A DNA stretch of 6,740 nt, from positions 1 to 6,740 of the forward strand of contig JAEMQC010000086.1 of assembly GCA_022758985.1 (NCBI GenBank), read 5' to 3'. Shown here piece after piece: positions 1 through 5,771 of this stretch (positions within the stretch are counted from its first letter, which is position 1; every line of letters starts with the position of its first letter). A program made the translations under genes and the position numbers. The notes under the pieces are model-generated. The model saw only the letters and a list, made by a program, of their open reading frames with translations. It ran no database searches and had not been told where the DNA came from. Origin of the DNA: Campylobacteraceae bacterium (GTDB taxonomy: Bacteria > Campylobacterota > Campylobacteria > Campylobacterales > UBA6016).

Positions 1-638
1 TCTCATCTACATGTGCCACTTATGGCGTTCCATATGAGATTCTAATAACGGAAACGCATCGTCAGGAGCCCATTAATCCATACGGGCGCAGTAAGCTGAT
101 GGTTGAACATATATTATCGGACTATAGCAAAGCATATGGTTTGAAATATGTTGCGCTGAGGTATTTTAATGCCGCAGGAGCCGATATTGATGCCGAGATA
201 GGTGAACTACATACTCCAGAGACCCATTTGATACCGTTGGTTTTGGATGCTGCGATAGGCAAAAGAGATAGCATTAGTATATTCGGAACCGATTACGATA
301 CAAGAGACGGAACATGTGTAAGGGATTATATTCATGTTACAGATTTGGCTCAGGCTCATATTTTGGCGCTAGAGTATCTGCTTGTCGGAGGTGAATCCGA
401 TGTATTTAATCTTGGGAATGGACAGGGATATAGCGTAAAAGAAATAATTGAAACCGCAAGGCGTGTGACCGGGAAGAGTATTAATGCCGTTGAGCGCCAA
501 AGAAGAGACGGCGATCCTGCTTTTCTTGTCGGTTCTGCCCAAAAGGCAAAAGAAAAATTAAAATGGAAGCCTGAATTTTGCGGTATTGATATGATTATAG
601 AAACTGCATGGAAATGGCACCAAAAGGGCTTTGAATGA
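1..638 (+). CDS. galE: UDP-glucose 4-epimerase (GalE), 5'-truncated by the window edge
   Basis: Cytoplasmic NAD-dependent short-chain dehydrogenase/epimerase that interconverts UDP-glucose and UDP-galactose, supplying galactosyl donors for surface glycans. The reading frame is open from base 3 and ends with TGA at 636-638, giving 211 visible residues of a family length near 330-340. About 120 N-terminal residues, including the glycine-rich NAD loop, lie outside. Visible in order: the SSTCATYG block (bases 3-26) with the catalytic Ser/Thr equivalent, the catalytic YGRSK (Tyr codon 81-83, Lys codon 93-95), RYFNAAGA with the substrate-binding Asn, THLIP, and the GalE signature FGTDYDTRDGTCVRDYIHV. 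The internal ATG at 99 is not the start, because catalytic residues lie upstream of it. At the residue aligning with E. coli GalE Tyr299 this protein has Leu (codon 525-527), so activity on UDP-GlcNAc/GalNAc (a Gne role) is possible. The stop overlaps the next gene's ATG, implying one operon. Confidence 0.93.
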   Translation, partial: SSTCATYGVPYEILITETHRQEPINPYGRSKLMVEHILSDYSKAYGLKYVALRYFNAAGADIDAEIGELHTPETHLIPLVLDAAIGKRDSISIFGTDYDTRDGTCVRDYIHVTDLAQAHILALEYLLVGGESDVFNLGNGQGYSVKEIIETARRVTGKSINAVERQRRDGDPAFLVGSAQKAKEKLKWKPEFCGIDMIIETAWKWHQKGFE

Positions 639-1789
639 AGGTAATCCAATATGTGCCGCATGGAGCTGTGCCGGATATTAGAGGCTTTGCCCCGGCTATA
701 ATAGGTCAAAATCTTGCAAAACATATGAAGTTTGCAAAGCCATACATTATAAGTAACTTCGAACACTACAAGAGCGATTATGAGCACAGCCGCTTCGGCG
801 ATGTTTACAGGATTGGCGAGAGCGCCGTCTATAGGGCATTGTTCAAAAAAATGACAAGGCTAGACCCGTATCCTCTCCATCGAAAGGCTGCCGTGCTTTC
901 AAATATGCTTGGCATAGATATATTTCATGCTCACCAAACTGAGTTTCCAGTGAAGGATTTTTTGGCGGCATGCTCAAGGAAGCCCAAAGTTGTCGTGCAG
1001 GTTAATGCGATGAGAAATTTTGAACCTGTCAAAAATGGTGTTCCAGATTTGTATTTGGCGGCATCGGAATATACAAAAAAAAGAATGCTGGAAGAGCGAC
1101 GGTATCCAGAGGATATTGTAGGCGTACTTTATAATGGGTTTGACGAAGAGCTGTTTTACAAACCAAGTCCAGCTGAGAAAAATAGTTTAAAAAGTATTTT
1201 AGGAATTCCGCAGAATTCAATCGTTGTTGGATATATAGGTAGAAAGCAGCAGGTCAAAGGATTTTACAATTTTTTAAGGTGCGTAAAGTATCTTAGGGAG
1301 ATTGGAATTGAGATATTTGCTTTGTCTGTAGGTCCTACGCCTTGGGATACAGTAAGAGATGAAAACTATGATGACGAACAAAAGCTGCTTGCGGAGTTAA
1401 AAAATAAAGAGTGGTTTTTTGATATGGATCCATTGCCACACGATCGCTTATGTAATGTATACAAAGCTATAGATGTCTTATTATTTCCTACATATTTTGG
1501 AGGAGAGCAGCATCCTATTGTTGCGGTTGAAGGCATAGCCGCAGGATGTGTTGTCATAAGTTCTAATAAATTTAGTATTCCGGAGACAATAGAGCATGGA
1601 ATTAGCGGTATTCTTTTGGAAGATCCAAAAAATATAGATGAACTTATTGAGGTAACTAGGCGAGTAGTTTTGAATATAAACTCGTTTGAATGTATACAAT
1701 TGGCTGCAGCCAATAGTGCGAAGGCAAAGTTTAGTTGGAACTCTTTAACTGCAGAATTGGAAAAGGTTTATTTTAAAAAATTGAATTAA
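635..1789 (+). CDS. GT4-family (GT-B fold) glycosyltransferase
   Basis: A 384-residue retaining glycosyltransferase, presumably cytoplasmic or membrane-peripheral, that adds one sugar to a growing lipid-linked or core glycan. Donor and acceptor cannot be read from the sequence. The N-terminal half (about 1-185) has the opening MKVIQYVPHGAVPDIRGF and the HAHQTEFP strand-loop near 98-105, which fits the acceptor domain. The linker carries VLYNGFDEELF near 164-174. The C-terminal donor domain has YIGRKQQVKGF (200-210), whose R203 and K208 correspond to the phosphate-contacting pair of GT4 enzymes. It also has an intact E-x7-E motif, E291 to E299, in GGEQHPIVAVEG. No signal peptide or membrane segment is seen. 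The ATG at 635 overlaps the galE stop as ATGA and has AAAAGGG at 622-628 as its ribosome site, so translation is probably coupled to galE. It contains an eight-A run at 1075-1082. The family call is secure; the exact linkage is unknown. Confidence 0.9.
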   Translation: MKVIQYVPHGAVPDIRGFAPAIIGQNLAKHMKFAKPYIISNFEHYKSDYEHSRFGDVYRIGESAVYRALFKKMTRLDPYPLHRKAAVLSNMLGIDIFHAHQTEFPVKDFLAACSRKPKVVVQVNAMRNFEPVKNGVPDLYLAASEYTKKRMLEERRYPEDIVGVLYNGFDEELFYKPSPAEKNSLKSILGIPQNSIVVGYIGRKQQVKGFYNFLRCVKYLREIGIEIFALSVGPTPWDTVRDENYDDEQKLLAELKNKEWFFDMDPLPHDRLCNVYKAIDVLLFPTYFGGEQHPIVAVEGIAAGCVVISSNKFSIPETIEHGISGILLEDPKNIDELIEVTRRVVLNINSFECIQLAAANSAKAKFSWNSLTAELEKVYFKKLN

Positions 1790-1812
1790 TGATACGGTTA
1801 CATTTTCATAGC

Positions 1813-1825
1813 TTTTTTGTAAAAT
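1813..1825 (+). promoter_or_regulatory. Putative sigma-70-type promoter (T-run, TG, -10) for ugd
   Basis: In the only intergenic gap, six T residues (1813-1818) run into a G (1819), directly followed by TAAAAT (1820-1825), a five-of-six match to TATAAT. A T-rich stretch and TG before the -10 with no conserved -35 is the known vegetative promoter layout in Campylobacterota. Transcription would start near 1831-1833, leaving a leader of roughly 24 bases with the ribosome site at 1845-1848. Spacing of the G to the -10 is tighter than the usual TGn arrangement, so this is a candidate only. Confidence 0.35.
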
Positions 1826-1844
1826 ACGACAAATATCTAGATTT

Positions 1845-1848
1845 AAGG
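1845..1848 (+). promoter_or_regulatory. Ribosome binding site for the TTG start of ugd
   Basis: AAGG lies seven bases before the TTG at 1856. In this frame an upstream TAA sits at 1844-1846 and no ATG or GTG intervenes. The TTG also places the MKISVIGTGYVG N-terminus exactly where the family begins, so this site fixes the non-ATG start. Confidence 0.7.
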
Positions 1849-1855
1849 TTTTGAA

Positions 1856-3181
1856 TTGAAAATATCAGTAATAGGCACGGGCTACGTCGGTCTTGTAAGC
1901 GGGACATGCTTTGCGCAGATGGGCAATGGCGTAGTTTGTGTAGATGTAGATGAAAAAAAGATAGAAAAGCTAAACAGCGGCATTATCCCAATATATGAGC
2001 CGGGCTTAGAGGAGATGGTAAAAGAAAACTACAAGCTAGGGACGCTCAAATTCACAACGGATATAAAAAACGCCGTGGAAAATAGCGAGATATGTTTTAT
2101 AGCTGTAGGAACGCCTATGGGCGAAGATGGAAGCGCAGATCTCAAATATGTCCTTGCGGTGGCAAAAAGCATAGGCGAATACATAACAAAACCACTTGTG
2201 GTCGTTGACAAGTCTACGGTTCCGGTGGGGACGGCGGATAAAGTAAGAGCTGTGATAGAGGCAGAGTTGGCAAGAAGAGGTGCGAAGGTGGATTTTAGCG
2301 TCGTATCCAACCCTGAGTTTTTGAAAGAGGGCGCAGCGATAGAGGACTTCATGAAGCCCGACCGTGTGGTGATAGGCGCCGATAATGACGAAGCGATGAA
2401 GATAATGAGGGAGCTTTATGCGCCCTTTACTAGAAGCCACGATAGATTTATCGGGATGGATATCCGCTCCGCCGAGATGACAAAATACGCCGCAAATGCG
2501 ATGCTTGCGACAAAGATTAGTTTTATGAACGAGATTGCAAATATCTGTGAAAGAGTCGGCGCCGATGTCAACAAAGTGCGAATTGGCATAGGAAGTGACA
2601 GTAGAATAGGATATAGCTTTATCTATCCTGGATGTGGATATGGCGGTAGCTGTTTTCCAAAAGACGTACAGGCCCTAGCCAAGACAGCAAAGGATTACGG
2701 CTATGTCCCTAGAATTTTGGATGCAGTAGAGGCGGTCAACTACGACCAAAAGAAAGTTTTGCCGGCAAAGGTGATAAAAAGATTTGGCGAAAACCTTGAA
2801 GGGCTTGTTTTTGCGGTATGGGGGCTTAGCTTCAAGCCTGAGACCGATGATATGAGGGAGGCCTCTAGTATTACGCTAATTAAAGAGCTTGTAAGTAGAG
2901 GCGCCAAGGTTGTGGCGTATGATCCAAAGGCAGTACATGAAGCAAAAGAGCACTACCTAAAAGATGTTGCCGTAGAGTATGCCGATAATAAATACGACGC
3001 CGTAAACGATGCTGATGCGATGATATTGGTGACAGAGTGGAAAGAGTTTAGAAGCCCTGATTTTTATGAGCTCTCCTCTAGAATGAAGCAAAAAATTATT
3101 TTTGACGGCAGAAACCAATATAGCGCCGAAAAGCTAAAAGAGCTTGGCTTTGAGTATTATCAGATTGGGGTGGCGCAGTGA
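1856..3181 (+). CDS. ugd: UDP-glucose 6-dehydrogenase
   Basis: Cytoplasmic NAD-dependent enzyme that oxidises UDP-glucose twice to UDP-glucuronic acid, the precursor of uronic acid residues in LPS, capsule or other glycans. The protein is 441 residues, the normal length for the bacterial family. The Rossmann motif GTGYVG is at 7-12, with acidic D30/D32 ending strand 2 and indicating NAD preference. GTPMGEDG is at 85-92, STVPVGT (T121) at 120-126, and NPEFLKEG (E154, E158) at 152-159. The central-domain K210 and N214 lie in AEMTKYAANA. The catalytic thioester cysteine is C266 in GYGGSCFPKD. The C-terminal UDP-binding domain carries GLSFKPETDDMRE (323-335). All catalytic positions are intact. 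The start is TTG at 1856 with AAGG upstream; the frame has no nearby ATG. It follows a 66-base gap that may hold its own promoter, and its TGA overlaps the GTG of the next dehydrogenase (GTGA), indicating coupled expression. Confidence 0.96.
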   Translation: MKISVIGTGYVGLVSGTCFAQMGNGVVCVDVDEKKIEKLNSGIIPIYEPGLEEMVKENYKLGTLKFTTDIKNAVENSEICFIAVGTPMGEDGSADLKYVLAVAKSIGEYITKPLVVVDKSTVPVGTADKVRAVIEAELARRGAKVDFSVVSNPEFLKEGAAIEDFMKPDRVVIGADNDEAMKIMRELYAPFTRSHDRFIGMDIRSAEMTKYAANAMLATKISFMNEIANICERVGADVNKVRIGIGSDSRIGYSFIYPGCGYGGSCFPKDVQALAKTAKDYGYVPRILDAVEAVNYDQKKVLPAKVIKRFGENLEGLVFAVWGLSFKPETDDMREASSITLIKELVSRGAKVVAYDPKAVHEAKEHYLKDVAVEYADNKYDAVNDADAMILVTEWKEFRSPDFYELSSRMKQKIIFDGRNQYSAEKLKELGFEYYQIGVAQ

Positions 3182-4431
3182 GCGTTAAAATCGCCATTAT
3201 AGGACTTGGTTATGTGGGGTTGCCTCTTGCCGTGGAGTTTGGGAAAAAGTATGAGGTTATAGGGTTTGATATAAACAAAGCCAGAATTGAAGAGCTTAAA
3301 AACGGGTACGATAGGACTCTTGAAGTTGAAGAAGCCAATCTCAAATCCTCAGCAAATCTTGCTTTTTCGTGCAATAGAGATGACCTCAAAAGCTGCAATG
3401 TTTTTATAGTTACCGTCCCTACTCCGGTAGACGAGTACAAACGCCCAGACCTTACACCGCTCATTAAAGCAAGTGAGACGATCGGAACTGTCCTCAAAAA
3501 AGGCGACATAGTAATCTATGAGAGTACCGTTTATCCAGGCTGTACCGAAGAAGATTGCGTGCCCATATTAGAGCGTGTGAGTGGGTTAAAGTTCAATGTT
3601 GATTTTTATTGCGGATACTCTCCGGAGCGTATAAACCCGGGTGATAAAGAGCATACGGTTACCAAAATTCTGAAAGTCACATCAGGCTCCACCCCAGAAA
3701 TAGCCGACAAAGTGGACGCCCTTTATGCATCCATCATAACTGCAGGCACCCATAAAGCCCCATCTATAAAAGTCGCTGAAGCCGCAAAAGTAATAGAGAA
3801 CTCTCAAAGAGATATAAACATAGCTTTCGTAAACGAACTCTCTTTGATTTTTAACAGAATGGGAATAGATACGCTAGATGTTCTAGCGGCAGCCGGTACA
3901 AAGTGGAACTTCTTGCCGTTTCGCCCAGGGCTTGTCGGCGGTCACTGTATAGGCGTGGACCCTTACTATCTTACCTTTAAAGCAGAGAGCCTAGGCTATC
4001 ATCCCGAAGTTATACTTGCTGGCAGACGAATAAACGATAATATGGGCGCATATGTAGCAAAAGAGGTTGTAAAACTCCTCATTAAAAAATCGCACAAGGT
4101 GGACGGCGCCAAAGTTCTTGTGCTTGGTATTACGTTTAAGGAAAACTGCCCCGACATAAGAAATTCAAGAGTGATAGATGTGATAAATGAGCTAAAAGAC
4201 TTTGGGTGTGCCGTAGAGGTCTACGACCCTTGGGCTGACGCCAAAGAGGTGGAGCATGAATACGGCTTATCGCTAGTAGGGCAGCTGTCTGGCAAATATG
4301 ACGCCGTGGTACTTGCGGTTGCCCATAAAGAGTTTGCGGCAATTGACATAGATAATCTCAAAAATGAAAACTCGGTAGTGTATGACATTAAAGGAGCTCT
4401 TGAAAAAGGCAAGGCGGATAGGAGACTTTGA
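3178..4431 (+). CDS. tviB: UDP-N-acetylhexosamine 6-dehydrogenase, TviB/WbpO type
   Basis: NAD-dependent nucleotide-sugar dehydrogenase (417 residues) predicted to oxidise UDP-GlcNAc or UDP-GalNAc at C6, giving the HexNAc uronic acid used in Vi-like capsules and some O-antigens. The Rossmann GLGYVG is at 9-14, D31 follows strand 2, and TVPTPVDEYKRPDLTP spans about 79-94. ESTVYPG is at 115-121 and SPERINPGD at 148-156. The helical KVAEAAKVIENSQRDINIA (198-216) carries K204 and N208. The catalytic cysteine is C257 in GGHCIGVDPYYL, and TFKENCPDIRNSRV (319-332) lies in the UDP-binding domain. The ENSQRD and GGHCIGVDPYYL forms separate this HexNAc-dehydrogenase group from Ugd (GYGGSCFPKD). GlcNAc versus GalNAc cannot be decided by eye, so the symbol marks the family. 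The start is GTG at 3178, sharing GTGA with the ugd stop. A GGGG at 3167-3170 is a weak ribosome site, so coupling to ugd is likely. Confidence 0.9.
   Translation: MSVKIAIIGLGYVGLPLAVEFGKKYEVIGFDINKARIEELKNGYDRTLEVEEANLKSSANLAFSCNRDDLKSCNVFIVTVPTPVDEYKRPDLTPLIKASETIGTVLKKGDIVIYESTVYPGCTEEDCVPILERVSGLKFNVDFYCGYSPERINPGDKEHTVTKILKVTSGSTPEIADKVDALYASIITAGTHKAPSIKVAEAAKVIENSQRDINIAFVNELSLIFNRMGIDTLDVLAAAGTKWNFLPFRPGLVGGHCIGVDPYYLTFKAESLGYHPEVILAGRRINDNMGAYVAKEVVKLLIKKSHKVDGAKVLVLGITFKENCPDIRNSRVIDVINELKDFGCAVEVYDPWADAKEVEHEYGLSLVGQLSGKYDAVVLAVAHKEFAAIDIDNLKNENSVVYDIKGALEKGKADRRL
4420..4424 (+). promoter_or_regulatory. Ribosome binding site of the O-antigen ligase gene
   Basis: AGGAG sits inside the 3' end of the preceding dehydrogenase gene, six bases before the ATG at 4431. 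It is only three bases before the in-frame TTG at 4428. The spacing therefore favours the ATG, which overlaps the upstream TGA by one base (TGATG). Confidence 0.75.
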
Positions 4432-5771
4432 TGGAGTTATTAAATAAAGATAGAGTTGCTTATGCCGGGTTGGTGTTTGTAGCGATACTGATGTTTTTCT
4501 GGCCAATCCCGAGAACTATAGCTGTTAGAAATATAGCAATGGCATTATCTGTATTTGCATTTGCCTATCTATTTTTTAAAAGCGATATGCATAGGCTTGT
4601 TTTGTCTAATGCCCAGAGAAAAGTCTTTTATATTTTAGGAGCCTCTACTTTATGGTTTTATTTTCAAGCTATTGTCATAAGCAATGAGGCTGCATGGGCG
4701 CTAAAAGAGCTAACGCAGTGGCTTGGCGCTCTTGTTTGCTTCGGGCTTGGTTTTTTGGTGGCAAATATTGCTGAAAGAAAAACAAAAATTGCTTTTTTTA
4801 TAATACTTGGCGTCATATTTATCCATATTTTTTACATAGACTTGTTTGCAATTAAGCATTTTGTATCAAATCAAGGCATTTTCCCTACTAGAATTGAAGG
4901 TTTGACGGAAGGACCGGACAAGGCAAACTATATTACCAACTGGGCATTAGCATTTATAGGTGCGGAGATTTATTTTAGAGCCGTTAAAAACAAAAAGATT
5001 ATTCCCATAGATAACTTTTTGCTAAGTGTTATTTTTGTTTTAACGGTTGCGTCGTCATACTTTGAGACAATGCGTTTTGGTTTTATAGGTCTTATCTTCA
5101 CGTTTGTCGGATTTTTATTGTTATATCTCTTTGCGGCTAGCTCAATATCTACCGTAAAAAAAAGCGCTGTTGTAATTTTATCTACAGCTCTGTTTGCCTC
5201 TTTTTTGTATATTGGATACAAGAGCGATTCTAGATGGCAAAGCCTCAAAGAGACTGTCGTAATTGCACTTGATACGCATACACACAAGGCTTGGCTAAAT
5301 TGGGATAAATATCCAAGACCAATTTTATCAAATGGTGAACAAGTTCATCACTCAAACTATATGCGTCCAGCTTGGATAAAAGAGGGATTGATTCTTATAT
5401 CTGAAAATCCACTTGGCGTTGGCTATGGACGAAATGCATTCGGGCATGCCCTCAAAGCAAAATACGGCGAAGGCGGCGGACATAGCCATAGCGGCATCAT
5501 AGACCTTGGTATCGGCACGGGTGTGCCGGGTATGATTTTGTGGGTTCTATTTTTGGGCGCTCTTATTTATTACGGTTTTAGCTCATTTACAAAACACGGT
5601 AGCTATTTTGGTATGGCGCTATTTTTTATAGCGTCTGGTTTTTTCTTTCGTATGATAGTTGATAGTGTGATTCGTGACCACATGCTTGAGCAGTTTATGT
5701 TTTTAGTCGGATTTTTGCTGACTATGAGCGCACAAGAGATAGATGCAAAAAATAGCGCTAGCGAGGTTTAA
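4431..5771 (+). CDS. waaL: O-antigen ligase / Wzy_C-family membrane protein (WaaL-like)
   Basis: Integral inner-membrane protein of 446 residues, predicted to transfer undecaprenyl-linked glycan to lipid A-core on the periplasmic face. I count about twelve hydrophobic segments: near 12-26, 34-49, 65-84, 97-113, 120-140, 166-183, 192-210, 217-237, 245-263, 356-382, 392-411 and 418-434. The large hydrophilic loop (about 264-353) falls between segments 9 and 10, the known WaaL arrangement. R215 in ETMRFGFIG lies before segment 8. The loop includes SENPLGVGYGRNAF and ends in GGHSHSGIIDLG, where H353-S354 followed by nine residues, G364, two residues and G367 matches the ligase pattern H[NSQ]-x9-G-x2-G. 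Wzy polymerases share the fold and the Wzy_C domain, so polymerase is the main alternative. The start is ATG at 4431 (AGGAG at 4420-4424) rather than TTG at 4428. It contains an eight-A run at 5156-5163, and its last 29 bases overlap the next gene. Confidence 0.83.
   Translation: MELLNKDRVAYAGLVFVAILMFFWPIPRTIAVRNIAMALSVFAFAYLFFKSDMHRLVLSNAQRKVFYILGASTLWFYFQAIVISNEAAWALKELTQWLGALVCFGLGFLVANIAERKTKIAFFIILGVIFIHIFYIDLFAIKHFVSNQGIFPTRIEGLTEGPDKANYITNWALAFIGAEIYFRAVKNKKIIPIDNFLLSVIFVLTVASSYFETMRFGFIGLIFTFVGFLLLYLFAASSISTVKKSAVVILSTALFASFLYIGYKSDSRWQSLKETVVIALDTHTHKAWLNWDKYPRPILSNGEQVHHSNYMRPAWIKEGLILISENPLGVGYGRNAFGHALKAKYGEGGGHSHSGIIDLGIGTGVPGMILWVLFLGALIYYGFSSFTKHGSYFGMALFFIASGFFFRMIVDSVIRDHMLEQFMFLVGFLLTMSAQEIDAKNSASEV
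5734..5738 (+). promoter_or_regulatory. Weak ribosome binding site of the downstream glycosyltransferase
   Basis: AAGAG lies four bases before the ATG at 5743, inside the 3' end of the ligase gene. The spacing is short and the match partial. Translational coupling to the ligase may therefore matter. Confidence 0.4.

Larger units (their letters stand above)
1790..1855 (+). other. Only intergenic spacer; transcription-unit boundary candidate
   Basis: These 66 AT-rich bases separate the first glycosyltransferase from ugd, while every other junction in the window overlaps. The spacer has no stem-loop followed by a T-run, so no intrinsic terminator is visible. It holds a promoter-like element (1813-1825), a small palindrome ATCTAGAT (1835-1842), and the ugd ribosome site. 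Read-through from upstream plus an internal promoter is the simplest reading. Confidence 0.5.

Noticed and set aside
99..638. ATG at 99 as the start of a short epimerase protein
   Set aside because: The same frame is open to base 3 and encodes the catalytic SST and YGRSK motifs upstream of 99, so the gene is cut by the window edge and starts before it.
356..787. Minus-strand open frame of 143 codons across galE and the glycosyltransferase start
   Set aside because: It lies opposite two genes with clear family motifs, has no recognisable domain, and shows the usual pattern of an antisense shadow.
1761..1800. Intrinsic terminator after the first glycosyltransferase
   Set aside because: A- and T-rich runs are present but no GC stem precedes a T-run.
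1835..1842. Palindrome ATCTAGAT in the intergenic gap as an operator
   Set aside because: Eight bases of perfect symmetry in AT-rich DNA is expected by chance, it does not extend outward, and no regulator gene is nearby.
2029..2440. Two minus-strand open frames inside ugd
   Set aside because: Both are antisense to the conserved Ugd catalytic core, overlap each other in different frames, and have no recognisable protein features.
4428..4430. TTG at 4428 as the start of the ligase gene
   Set aside because: AGGAG would be only three bases away, whereas the next codon, ATG at 4431, has six-base spacing and a standard start codon.
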